Assembly (NCBI GenBank): GCA_945835865.1 | Contig: CAMAJQ010000005.1 | Location: forward strand, 1 to 11,410 | DNA length: 11,410 bases | From: an uncultured Clostridia bacterium | GTDB lineage: Bacteria; Bacillota; Clostridia; Christensenellales; Borkfalkiaceae | Reading direction: 5' to 3' | Part shown: piece by piece, positions 1-6,933 of the stretch | How positions within the stretch are numbered: the stretch's first letter is position 1 | Layout of the letters: each line of letters begins with the position of its first letter | Notes under the pieces: model-generated | What the model was told of the DNA's origin: nothing | Databases searched by the model: none | Seen by the model: only the letters and a program-made list of their open reading frames with translations | Made by a program: the position numbers and the translations under genes

Positions 1-52
1 GAAGAACGGCGAATATGCGACGTTGTATCGCTATCAGTTCCGGGAAACGTGA
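1..52 (+). CDS. C-terminal end of a probable ABC exporter (partial)
   Basis: Reading in the frame that starts at base 2 gives KNGEYATLYRYQFRET followed by TGA at 50–52. The pattern G-x-Y-x-x-L-Y-x-x-Q-F is how many fused permease/ATPase ABC exporters (MsbA or multidrug type) end, just after the nucleotide-binding domain. The codons used here resemble those of the genes downstream, while the alternative frame (open to a TGA at 85–87) uses codons such as ATA, CTA and TCA that are uncommon in the rest of the window. Only 16 residues are visible, so the family call rests on a short tail. The next gene begins 31 bases later, so the two may be co-transcribed. Confidence 0.5.
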   Translation, partial: KNGEYATLYRYQFRET

Positions 53-83
53 TTTCCCCGGGCGGCGGTTTGAGAACGGAAAA

Positions 84-791
84 ATGATGGATCGTACGGA
101 AATTATTTCTTATTTCAAAGAAGATCCCGTTCATTTCGCCAACGTCGAGTACGCGTTGCGGGAGGGCGGGGAGATCGTTTACGCCGAAGAGGACGGACTT
201 GCCGTTCGGGTGAAGAAATACGGCATCCCGACCGTTTACGGCTTGCGGGAAGAGAGCGCGGAAAAAATCCTGCGCCTTTTCGGCAAACCGGAAATTCTCG
301 TCTGCTCTTCGGAAAAAGAGGCGGAGACCGCCTTGAAAATCTTTCCCTACATGACGGTGGCGAAACCCTGCCTGCAGGTGCGTTACGACGGGCTCGGCGA
401 GTGTGCTCCGCCCGAAGGGTTTTCCGTCGGGAAACTTGCCGACGATCCCGGGACAGTCTCCTTCGTGACGAGGACGTATTCCCTTCATTACGGCGAGGAG
501 GAGATCCGAACGATCCTCAGGGAACTCGGAATGTACGGCGCCTTTTACGAAGGCCGGATCGCGGCGTATATCGGCAGGCACGAGGAAGGCTCGGTCGGAT
601 TGCTCGAGGTGATGCCCGAATTCCGTCGCAGGGGGCTCGGGAATTTTCTCGTCCGCTACGCCGCCGCGAGGGTCGCGGACGAGGGAAAGATCGCTTACGC
701 GCAGATCGTGGAGGGCAACGCGGGCAGTTTGTCCCTTCACGAAAAAATGGGGATCCATCCTTCGGAGAAAAAGGTGTTCTGGTGTTACTGA
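84..791 (+). CDS. GNAT-family N-acetyltransferase
   Basis: This is a predicted acetyl-CoA-dependent acetyltransferase of 235 residues; the substrate cannot be told from sequence. The GNAT fold occupies the C-terminal half, from about residue 112. A beta strand leads into the acetyl-CoA pyrophosphate loop RRRGLG (residues 181–186, the Q/R-x-x-G-x-G/A motif A), followed by a helix. Motif B is seen as N212-AGSLSLHEKMG, where the Asn and the L-x-EKMG stretch are typical. The N-terminal 110 residues are less familiar and may be a degenerate second GNAT-like half. I chose ATG 84 (ATG 87 is equally possible) over the in-frame ATG at 15, because 15 overlaps the upstream gene and gives an arginine-rich, unconvincing N-terminus. 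No strong ribosome binding site precedes it (only GAGAACGG). The helicase gene follows after 35 bases, probably in the same transcript. Confidence 0.82.
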   Translation: MMDRTEIISYFKEDPVHFANVEYALREGGEIVYAEEDGLAVRVKKYGIPTVYGLREESAEKILRLFGKPEILVCSSEKEAETALKIFPYMTVAKPCLQVRYDGLGECAPPEGFSVGKLADDPGTVSFVTRTYSLHYGEEEIRTILRELGMYGAFYEGRIAAYIGRHEEGSVGLLEVMPEFRRRGLGNFLVRYAAARVADEGKIAYAQIVEGNAGSLSLHEKMGIHPSEKKVFWCY

Positions 792-826
792 ACCGGGACC
801 GGTAAAAAAAGAACGGGAGGTCGCGT

Positions 827-3448
827 ATGGCGGCAACGGAAGAACAGAGGGCGGTTATCGAAGATTTCGACCGCAACGTGCTCCTGCTTGCGCGCGCGGG
901 TACGGGTAAGACGTACACCATCGCAAATAAGATCGCGGAGGCGATCCGCCGCGGATTCTGCAGAGGGGAAGAGGTGCTTTGCGTCACCTTCACCGTCAAA
1001 GCGGCGGAAGAACTGCGGGAGGACGTGGACGCCTTCTGCGGAGAAAAGAGCGGAGCGGAAGTCTGCACCATTCACGGTTTCTGCTTTTCTCTCGTCAAGG
1101 CGTACGGCAAAATGACGGGAGAGTTCCGCGACCCGTCCGTGGCGGACGAGGTGGACGCGGGCGAAACGCTGGCTTCTTTGCTGCTCTCTTACGCCGAACG
1201 CGGGGAATATAAGGCGCCGGACGGGAGCCCCCTTCTCCCCGAAAAGCAACTCGCCCGCGTTGCGACCGCCGTCAAACACAGGCGGAACGAACTCGGTTAC
1301 GGCTATTTCGATCGCGGCGGATACGGGGAGGCGATCGCGGACCTTTTCCGCGACGGATCCTTCGACGAACTTTTTACCGTCAAGAAGAAGGGCGTCCGCG
1401 TGACCGACTATTCCTTCCGCGAACTTCTGCGGGCGAAGGGAGAGCGGTTTTTTTCAGATTACGCGTCGATCCTCCGCGCTTCCGACCTTCTCGATTACGA
1501 CGATCTCATCTTCGCCGCCAAGGCGTGTCTCCTGCGGGAAAAATCCTTTACGGACCGGTATAAACTCGTCATCGTGGACGAAATGCAGGACACCAGTCTC
1601 ACCGAATACGAGGTGCTCCGTTCCTTTTTTCCCGCGGCGCGCGTGTTGATGTGCGGGGACGACGCGCAGACCATCTACGGCTGGCGGGGCTCCGCTCCCG
1701 ACGAGGTGATCCGGGATTTCAAGGAGAATTTCGGCGCCGTCGTCATGCGGCTGACCAGAAACAGGCGCTCGACTCCCGCCTTGTCCTACGCGGGGGCGTA
1801 TTACCTGAAGAAGACCTTCGGGACGGCGGAGGCCCTCGGAGATCCGCCGACGGACGGCGAGAAGATCCCGATCGTCCGCTGTGGCGACGAAGAGGACGAG
1901 GCGGCAGCCGTCTTCCGCATTCTCGAGGGGCTCGATTGCAAACCTTACGAGGTTTGCGTCATGGCGCGTTCCAACCGTTATATCGCGGATATTTGCAAGA
2001 AATTTGAGGCGATAAACGCCTTATTGCCCCCTGAAAGGCGTTTGCGTTTCTTTACGGCGGACAGCGATTATCAGTTTTATAAAAAACCCGTCGTCAAGGA
2101 TTTTCTGGCGTTTCTGCGGCTGCTCGTCAATCCGGGCGACGCGCCTTCTTTCGAGCGCGTCGCGGAAAAATATCTCCCGGGGATCGGGAGGGGGAGACTC
2201 CGCGCCCTGCGCGATTACGGCAAACTCGGGCTCTCCGTCTCTTCCTTTCTCGCCGCGGATACTTACGTCGCGGGGGATCCTCTTCACGGGTTGATAAAGG
2301 CGTACCGCGAAAACAGGGTCGTCGTGTACGATCTCGAGACTACGGGGCTCGACCTTTCCCGCGACGAGGCGATCCAGATTTCCGGGGTGAAGACGGGGGC
2401 GGACGGCGTGACCGGGCGTTTCGACCGCTTCGTTCTGCCCTTGCGGGAGATTTCGGCGGCGGCTCTCCGCACCCACGGCTACGGAAAGGAGGATCTCGTC
2501 CGTCTCGGCGCTCTGCCGCCCGAACGAGCCCTCGCGGAGTTTGCGGCGTTTGCGGAAGGATGCGTGCTCGTCGGACACAACAGCGCGTCTTTCGACGATT
2601 TCATCCTCCGGCGCCAACTCGGAGAAAAAAATATCGGGTGCGGTTTCGCGGGGTTTGCCGACACCCGCGCGCTCTGCGCCCTCTTTCATCCCGATTTCCC
2701 CGATTACCGCCTTTCCACCCTGTGCGAAAAGTTCGGCGTGATCAATGCGCGCGCCCACGACGCCTTCGCCGACGTGGAAGCGACGGAAAAATGTCTCCGC
2801 CGTCTGATGGCGGGGGATATTCTTCCCACGGAAGAGGCGAGAAGGCGGGTCGTCTGCGGCCTGACGGACTGCTTTTCGGATTTTTACGCCGATTACCGCG
2901 CGCAGAAAGCCCTACTCGCCTCGGACGACGTTTACGGACTGATGGGACATATCGGAAAAAAATACGGCGTGTTTACGGTCAATCCCCGTCCGGAAGACAG
3001 GGAGTCCGCCCGCGATCTCTGCCGCGCGCTGAAAGGAGAATACGGGAAGGAAACGGGGATCCCCGAAGTGCGCCTTGCCGCCTTTCTCGCCGAGGCGTCC
3101 CTTTCGGGCAGTCAGATGGACGTCATGATCCGCAAACTCGGCAAGATTCCCGTCGTCACCGTCCATCAGTCGAAAGGCTGCGAGTTTCCGGTCGTTCTGC
3201 TCGTCGGCATGAACGAGAACGAATTTCCCTCTTACCGCGCCCGCATGGACGGCAACGAAGAGGAAGAGAAAAGGGTGTTCTACGTCGCGATCACCCGCGC
3301 GACGAAAAAACTGATCGTCACCTATCCTTCGCTGAAGAAGGCGGGCGGGAATTTTTACCCCCGCGACCCTTCTCCCTATCTCGCGAAACTTCCGCGGGAG
3401 TTCACCGAGGTGGTCGGCAGCGACGAAGACCTTCCGACGGAAAAATAG
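827..3448 (+). CDS. UvrD/PcrA-type SF1 helicase with an internal DEDDh exonuclease domain
   Basis: This is a predicted 873-residue ATP-dependent 3'-5' DNA helicase/translocase. All superfamily 1 motifs are visible: Walker A AGTGKT (24–29), Ia VTFTVKAAEEL (53–63), II VDEMQD (250–255), III GDDAQTIYGWRG (277–288), IV LTRNRRST (309–316), V VTVHQSKGCEF (777–787) and VI RVFYVAITRA (816–825). Between motifs IV and V, where subdomain 2B lies, sits a DnaQ/PolC-like exonuclease domain (about 497–665) with all expected metal ligands: D502 and E504 in YDLETTG, D590 in GHNSASFDD, and H644 and D649 in HDAFAD. Without the insert the protein would be about the length of UvrD/PcrA. The start at 827 follows GGGAGG (815–820) with six bases between. 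The likely role is DNA repair or removal of recombination intermediates, but a specific pathway is inference. A strong terminator follows seven bases after the stop. Confidence 0.9.
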   Translation: MAATEEQRAVIEDFDRNVLLLARAGTGKTYTIANKIAEAIRRGFCRGEEVLCVTFTVKAAEELREDVDAFCGEKSGAEVCTIHGFCFSLVKAYGKMTGEFRDPSVADEVDAGETLASLLLSYAERGEYKAPDGSPLLPEKQLARVATAVKHRRNELGYGYFDRGGYGEAIADLFRDGSFDELFTVKKKGVRVTDYSFRELLRAKGERFFSDYASILRASDLLDYDDLIFAAKACLLREKSFTDRYKLVIVDEMQDTSLTEYEVLRSFFPAARVLMCGDDAQTIYGWRGSAPDEVIRDFKENFGAVVMRLTRNRRSTPALSYAGAYYLKKTFGTAEALGDPPTDGEKIPIVRCGDEEDEAAAVFRILEGLDCKPYEVCVMARSNRYIADICKKFEAINALLPPERRLRFFTADSDYQFYKKPVVKDFLAFLRLLVNPGDAPSFERVAEKYLPGIGRGRLRALRDYGKLGLSVSSFLAADTYVAGDPLHGLIKAYRENRVVVYDLETTGLDLSRDEAIQISGVKTGADGVTGRFDRFVLPLREISAAALRTHGYGKEDLVRLGALPPERALAEFAAFAEGCVLVGHNSASFDDFILRRQLGEKNIGCGFAGFADTRALCALFHPDFPDYRLSTLCEKFGVINARAHDAFADVEATEKCLRRLMAGDILPTEEARRRVVCGLTDCFSDFYADYRAQKALLASDDVYGLMGHIGKKYGVFTVNPRPEDRESARDLCRALKGEYGKETGIPEVRLAAFLAEASLSGSQMDVMIRKLGKIPVVTVHQSKGCEFPVVLLVGMNENEFPSYRARMDGNEEEEKRVFYVAITRATKKLIVTYPSLKKAGGNFYPRDPSPYLAKLPREFTEVVGSDEDLPTEK

Positions 3449-3454
3449 AGAGCG

Positions 3455-3500
3455 CCCGGAGACGGAAATTTTCGGAATTTTCGTTTTCGGGTTTTTATTT
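3455..3500 (+). terminator. Rho-independent terminator after the helicase gene
   Basis: The left arm CCCGGAGACGGAAATT (3455–3470) pairs over 16 base pairs with AATTTTCGTTTTCGGG (3476–3491). Three of the pairs are G·U, and the loop is TTCGG. A T-run (TTTTTATTT, 3492–3500) follows at once, and the sequence stays T-rich to about 3512. The G·U pairs become A-C mismatches on the opposite strand, so it should work only in the + direction. It separates the acetyltransferase/helicase transcript from the asnS operon. Confidence 0.85.
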
Positions 3501-3502
3501 CG

Positions 3503-3531
3503 TTGTTTTTTTGCGCGGAATGTGGTAAAAT
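3503..3531 (+). promoter_or_regulatory. Probable sigma-70-type promoter for the asnS operon
   Basis: A -35-like TTGTTT (3503–3508) is followed by a 17-base spacer and an extended -10, TG-G-TAAAAT (3523–3531). Transcription would start near 3538, giving a leader of about 70 nt before asnS. A second -10-like TATTAT at 3552–3557 has no matching -35. A 6-bp inverted repeat, GTGGTA (3522–3527) and TACCAC (3539–3544), overlaps the -10 and the expected start point and could be an operator. The placement between a terminator and an operon's first gene supports the call. Confidence 0.65.
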
Positions 3532-3561
3532 ATTCGGGTACCACGTAAACGTATTATATAG

Positions 3562-3593
3562 TCCGACGGAAATCGTCAGGGATTTCCGTCGGA
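3562..3593 (+). promoter_or_regulatory. Perfect 13-bp hairpin in the asnS leader
   Basis: TCCGACGGAAATC (3562–3574) is perfectly complementary to GATTTCCGTCGGA (3581–3593), with the 6-base loop GTCAGG. It ends three bases before the asnS ribosome binding site GGAGAGAG (3597–3604). No T-run follows, so it is not a terminator. The leader is far too short for a T-box, which often controls aminoacyl-tRNA synthetase genes in Firmicutes. It may stabilise the 5' end of the mRNA, influence ribosome access, or bind a protein as DNA; the sequence does not decide between these. Confidence 0.6.
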
Positions 3594-3606
3594 AACGGAG
3601 AGAGAC

Positions 3607-5004
3607 ATGAAGAACAGAACGCTTGTAAAAGACATCTACCGTTCTCTGGAGAAATACGACGGCGCGGAAGTCGTCGTCGCGGGGTGGGCGAGGACCATCC
3701 GCGATTCCAAGGCTTTCGGTTTTATCGAACTCAACGACGGAAGTTTTTTCAAAAACGTGCAGATCGTTTTCGAGAGGGCGAATATCGCCGATTACGACTT
3801 CGTTGCAAAGCAGAACGTCGGCTGTTCGCTCGTCGTGAAAGGGAAGGTCGTCCTGACCCCCGAGGCGAGGCAGCCCTTTGAGATCAAAGCCGCAGAAATT
3901 TCGGTGGAAGGTTCTTCCACGCCCGATTATCCCTTGCAGAAGAAGAGGCATTCCCTCGAGTATCTCCGGGAGATCGCCTATCTCCGGCCGAGGACGAACA
4001 CCTTCGGCGCGGTTTTCCGCGTCCGCAGCGAAGCGGCGTTCGCCATTCACGAATTTTTCCATAACCGCGGGTTCGTCTACGTGCACACCCCGTTGATCAC
4101 GGGGAGTGACTGCGAGGGCGCGGGCGCTATGTTTCAGGTGACGACCCTCGATCTCGCAGACGTCCCGAAGACGGAAACGGGCAAGCCCGATTACAGGCAG
4201 GACTTTTTCGGAAAGCCCGCGTCGCTCACCGTTTCCGGTCAGCTTTCCGCCGAGGCGTACGCGATGGCGTTCGGCAGCGTCTATACCTTCGGACCCACGT
4301 TCCGCGCGGAGAAGAGCAATACCGCCCGTCACGCTGCGGAGTTCTGGATGATCGAGCCCGAAATGGCGTTCACCGATCTCGCGGGGGATATGGACGTGGC
4401 GGAAGCCATGGTCAAACACGTGATCCGCCACGTCGTGAAGACGTGCGGAGCGGAACTTGAATTTCTCAATAATTTCGTCGACAAGGGATTGCTCGACAGG
4501 CTCGCCAACGTGGCGGAAAACGATTTCGTCCGCCTGACCTATACCGAGGCGATCGCCCTTCTCGAACCCGTCAAGGACCGGTTCGAATATCCCGTTTTCT
4601 GGGGGTGCGATCTCCAGAGCGAGCACGAGAGATATATCACCGAAGAGGTGTACGGTAAGCCCGTTTTCCTCACCGACTATCCGAAGGAGATCAAGGCGTT
4701 CTATATGCGCCTGAACGACGACGGGAAAACGGTCGCCGCGGCGGATCTGCTCGTTCCGGGCATCGGGGAACTGGTCGGCGGAAGCCAGAGGGAAGAGCGT
4801 TACGACGTTCTCCTCGCCCGCATACGGGAACTCGGCATGAAGCCGGAAGATTACGATTGGTATCTCAATCTCCGTAAGTTCGGCGGCGTCACGCACGCGG
4901 GATTCGGGCTCGGTTTCGAGAGAATGATCATGTATCTGACGGGCATCGCCAACATCCGCGACGTCGTTCCCTTCCCGAGAACGGTCGGCAATCTCGAATA
5001 TTGA
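3607..5004 (+). CDS. asnS: Asparaginyl-tRNA synthetase
   Basis: AsnS charges tRNA-Asn with asparagine using ATP in the cytoplasm; it is a class IIb synthetase. The 465-residue product is of normal length. An N-terminal OB-fold anticodon-binding domain (about 20–105, with [14 protein letters not shown] and GFIELNDGS) precedes the catalytic core. The core shows [20 protein letters not shown] (199–218), motif 2 [21 protein letters not shown] (232–252, given from its first to last residue), [12 protein letters not shown] (391–402), and motif 3 GFGLGFERM (432–440) with its ATP-binding Arg. These segments match AsnRS rather than AspRS or LysRS. The start at 3607 follows GGAGAGAG. It is the first gene after the promoter, and the 64-base gap to plsX has no obvious terminator or promoter, so the genes probably share a transcript. 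An AsnRS means direct charging of tRNA-Asn is possible in this organism. Confidence 0.96.
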   Translation: MKNRTLVKDIYRSLEKYDGAEVVVAGWARTIRDSKAFGFIELNDGSFFKNVQIVFERANIADYDFVAKQNVGCSLVVKGKVVLTPEARQPFEIKAAEISVEGSSTPDYPLQKKRHSLEYLREIAYLRPRTNTFGAVFRVRSEAAFAIHEFFHNRGFVYVHTPLITGSDCEGAGAMFQVTTLDLADVPKTETGKPDYRQDFFGKPASLTVSGQLSAEAYAMAFGSVYTFGPTFRAEKSNTARHAAEFWMIEPEMAFTDLAGDMDVAEAMVKHVIRHVVKTCGAELEFLNNFVDKGLLDRLANVAENDFVRLTYTEAIALLEPVKDRFEYPVFWGCDLQSEHERYITEEVYGKPVFLTDYPKEIKAFYMRLNDDGKTVAAADLLVPGIGELVGGSQREERYDVLLARIRELGMKPEDYDWYLNLRKFGGVTHAGFGLGFERMIMYLTGIANIRDVVPFPRTVGNLEY

Positions 5005-5040
5005 TCTGCGGCGGGTTTTCCGTGCGGGAAAAATATCACG

Positions 5041-5057
5041 GGACGGATCTTCCGTCC
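5041..5057 (+). promoter_or_regulatory. Small perfect hairpin abutting the plsX ribosome binding site
   Basis: GGACGGA (5041–5047) and TCCGTCC (5051–5057) form a 7-bp stem with a TCT loop. The ribosome binding site GGAGGA (5058–5063) starts at the next base, with five bases to the ATG. No T-run follows, so it is not a terminator. The layout, a stem directly in front of the ribosome binding site, resembles the one before asnS. It could tune plsX translation or mark an mRNA processing site; both are inference. The rest of the 5005–5068 gap shows only a weak TTTTCC/GGAAAA stem (5016–5032). Confidence 0.4.
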
Positions 5058-5068
5058 GGAGGACACTT

Positions 5069-6085
5069 ATGAAAATAATCGTAGACGCTTACGGCGGGGA
5101 TTTTTCCCCGTCCGAAGTGGTAAAAGGCGCGGTGGACGCGCTGAAGGAAAAAGAAGGATTCCGGGTCGTGCTCGTCGGAAAAGAAGAGGGGATCCGGGAA
5201 TCGCTCGCCGCCTGCGGGTATTCGGGCGACCGCGTCGAGATCGTCGACGCGCGCGACGTCATCACCTGCGAGGAGTCGCCGACGGAAGCCATCCGCAAGA
5301 AACCCGATTCCTCCATCTGCCGCGCGATCAGGGTGCTGAAGGAAGACCCGGACGCCGCGGCGTTCGTTTCGGCGGGCTCGACGGGCGCCGTCCTGACGGG
5401 GGCGGTGCTGCTGACGAAGAGGATCGCGGGGGTATCGAGACCCGCGCTCGCTCCCGTGCTTCCCACCGTCAAGGGCACGCAGGTCATGCTGCTTGACAGC
5501 GGGGCGAACGTCGACTGCAAGGCGATCAACCTCGTGCAGTTCGCCGTGATGGGCAGCGCGTACATGAAGGAAGTCCTCGGCGTGGCGAAACCGCGCGTCG
5601 CCCTTCTGTCCAACGGTCCCGAAGAAAAGAAGGGCTGTCTGCTCACTCACGAGGTGTATCCGTTGCTCAAAGAGAGAAAGGATATCTGTTTCGTGGGGAA
5701 TATGGAAGCGAGGGACATCCTTTCGGGAGAATACGACGTCGTGGTCGCCGACGGTTTTTACGGCAATATCGCGCTCAAGAGCACGGAGGGGGCGGTCAAC
5801 GCCCTGTTCACCGTGCTGAAGAGGGAGATCAAAGCGTCGAAAAAGGCGTCGGTCGGCGCTCTGCTGATGAAAGGGGCGTTCCGCAAGGTCAAAAACCTGC
5901 TCGACTATAACAAGCAGGGAGGAGCCGTCCTGCTCGGCATGGAAAAGACGGTCATCAAGATCCACGGCGCGTCCAAGGCGGAACCCGTGAAGAACGCCGT
6001 TCTGCAGGGGGTCGCCGAGGCGGAGAGCGGGCTTTGCGAAGTGATCCGCAAAGCCGTAGCCGAAGGCGGAGAAACGCCCGTATGA
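5069..6085 (+). CDS. plsX: Phosphate acyltransferase PlsX
   Basis: PlsX converts acyl-ACP and phosphate to acyl-phosphate, the donor used by PlsY to begin phosphatidic acid synthesis; it is a peripheral membrane enzyme. The 338 residues match the usual length. Family landmarks run the whole length: DAYGGDFSPSEVVKGA near the N-terminus (usually DAMGGD), RKKPDSSICRA, SAGSTGAVLTGA, LLDSGANVDCKAINLVQFAVMG, FVGNMEARDI, VVVADGFYGNIALKSTEG, and LLDYNKQGGAVLLGMEKTVIKIHGAS. It has a good ribosome binding site, GGAGGA (5058–5063), five bases before ATG. Its TGA overlaps the rnc start as ATGA (6082–6085), so rnc translation is probably coupled to it. In Bacillus and many relatives plsX is followed by fabD, fabG or acpP before rnc; here it joins rnc directly. 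Confidence 0.96.
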   Translation: MKIIVDAYGGDFSPSEVVKGAVDALKEKEGFRVVLVGKEEGIRESLAACGYSGDRVEIVDARDVITCEESPTEAIRKKPDSSICRAIRVLKEDPDAAAFVSAGSTGAVLTGAVLLTKRIAGVSRPALAPVLPTVKGTQVMLLDSGANVDCKAINLVQFAVMGSAYMKEVLGVAKPRVALLSNGPEEKKGCLLTHEVYPLLKERKDICFVGNMEARDILSGEYDVVVADGFYGNIALKSTEGAVNALFTVLKREIKASKKASVGALLMKGAFRKVKNLLDYNKQGGAVLLGMEKTVIKIHGASKAEPVKNAVLQGVAEAESGLCEVIRKAVAEGGETPV

Positions 6086-6933
6086 TATTCTTCATGCAGG
6101 AATGCGAAAACAGGATCGGTTACAGTTTCCGCAACAAAGAATTGCTCCGGCTCTGTTTCACCCATTCCTCCTATTCGCACGAGCACGGGGAAACGGCGGA
6201 TAACGAACGGCTGGAATTTTTCGGGGATTCCGTTCTCGGTTTCGTCACGGCGGAATATCTGATGAAGAAATACCCTTCGGCGGACGAAGGAAAACTGACG
6301 GAATACAAGCAGAGGCTGGTATCCCGCAAGCCTCTCGCCGAAGCCGTGAGCGCGTGCGGACTCGGAGAGTTCATTCTCTTCGGCGAAGGGGAGAGCCGCA
6401 ACGGAGACGACCGCCACGAGGCGGCGAGGGAAAACCTCTTCGAAGCGATCGTCGCGGGGATTTATCTCGACGGCGGGCTGGAGGCGGCGAAGAAATTCAT
6501 CTATGCCAGACTGTTCGCCCTGCACGACGAAAAGGAGATTTCGCCGCCGAAGAAAGGGGGCGCGCCGTCCGATCCCAAGAGCAGACTGCAGGAATACGTT
6601 CAGAAAAAAAAGTTGGGTGAGCTGACCTATCGGGAAATCTCCCGCAGGGGTCCCGCTCACGAGCCCGTCTTCGTCCTTGCCGCCGAACTCGACGGCGTGA
6701 AAATCGGAGAAGGCGAGGGGAAGAGCAAAGCCGAAGCCTCGCGGCTCGCGGCGGAAAAAGCCCTCGTTTTTCTGCAGAAGAAACGGGAAAACAGTCCGGA
6801 AAACGGAAAGAAAAAGCGGGAAAAGGACGGATCGGGGTCCGTCGGGAAAAAGCCCGCTCCCGGGCCGGAGAGAAAGGCGGCGGGGCAAGGGACGCCTGCC
6901 GTCCGGAAGAGGAAGAAAGGAGAACGCAAGTGA
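6082..6933 (+). CDS. rnc: Ribonuclease III
   Basis: RNase III cuts double-stranded RNA in rRNA and mRNA maturation and works as a homodimer. The 283 residues hold the nuclease domain (about 6–142) with the signature NERLEFFGDSVLG (41–53), which includes metal ligands E45 and D49. The second catalytic patch reads AARENLFEAIVAGIYLDGG (114–132): E121 is present, but N118 stands where the family normally has a catalytic Asp. A double-stranded RNA-binding domain follows (about 164–233, from DPKSRLQEYVQ to KSKAEASRLAAEKAL). A lysine/arginine-rich tail of about 48 residues (236–283) extends beyond the usual end. I chose ATG 6082 because it overlaps the plsX stop as ATGA and follows GGAG (6068–6071); ATG 6094 is possible but lacks a ribosome binding site. 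The stop overlaps the smc start. Confidence 0.95.
   Translation: MIFFMQECENRIGYSFRNKELLRLCFTHSSYSHEHGETADNERLEFFGDSVLGFVTAEYLMKKYPSADEGKLTEYKQRLVSRKPLAEAVSACGLGEFILFGEGESRNGDDRHEAARENLFEAIVAGIYLDGGLEAAKKFIYARLFALHDEKEISPPKKGGAPSDPKSRLQEYVQKKKLGELTYREISRRGPAHEPVFVLAAELDGVKIGEGEGKSKAEASRLAAEKALVFLQKKRENSPENGKKKREKDGSGSVGKKPAPGPERKAAGQGTPAVRKRKKGERK

Noticed and set aside
15..83. Upstream ATG at 15 as the acetyltransferase start
   Set aside because: It overlaps the upstream gene, adds a basic, unfamiliar stretch and has no ribosome binding site; ATG 84 or 87 fits better.
1..87. Open frame whose stop overlaps the acetyltransferase start as ATGA
   Set aside because: The overlap looks attractive, but the codons are uncommon for this genome and the peptide has no family resemblance, whereas the frame ending at 52 reads as an ABC exporter tail.
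792..803. ACCGG/CCGGT inverted repeat between the acetyltransferase and the helicase, as a terminator
   Set aside because: The loop is only two bases and the following run is A, not T, so it cannot act as a + strand terminator.
3433..3443. TCCGACGGAAA at the end of the helicase gene, identical to part of the asnS leader hairpin arm
   Set aside because: Close variants of this word occur in several coding regions here (for example inside smc near 9602), so it is most likely a codon-bias word; the terminator also separates the two copies.
2560..3528. A 322-codon plus-strand frame inside the helicase gene
   Set aside because: It is an out-of-frame, arginine-rich shadow of the helicase and runs through the terminator.
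3449..3606. T-box riboswitch in the asnS leader
   Set aside because: The leader after the promoter is only about 70 nt and shows no specifier stem, T-box sequence or antiterminator/terminator pair; the terminator present lies upstream of the promoter.
3376..4896. A 506-codon minus-strand open frame opposite asnS
   Set aside because: It covers the coding region of a well-recognised asnS plus its promoter and terminator, and has no recognisable domain.
5016..5041. TTTTCC/GGAAAA and CCGTG/CACGG repeats in the asnS–plsX gap, as terminator or operator
   Set aside because: The stems are short, mutually exclusive and not followed by a T-run.
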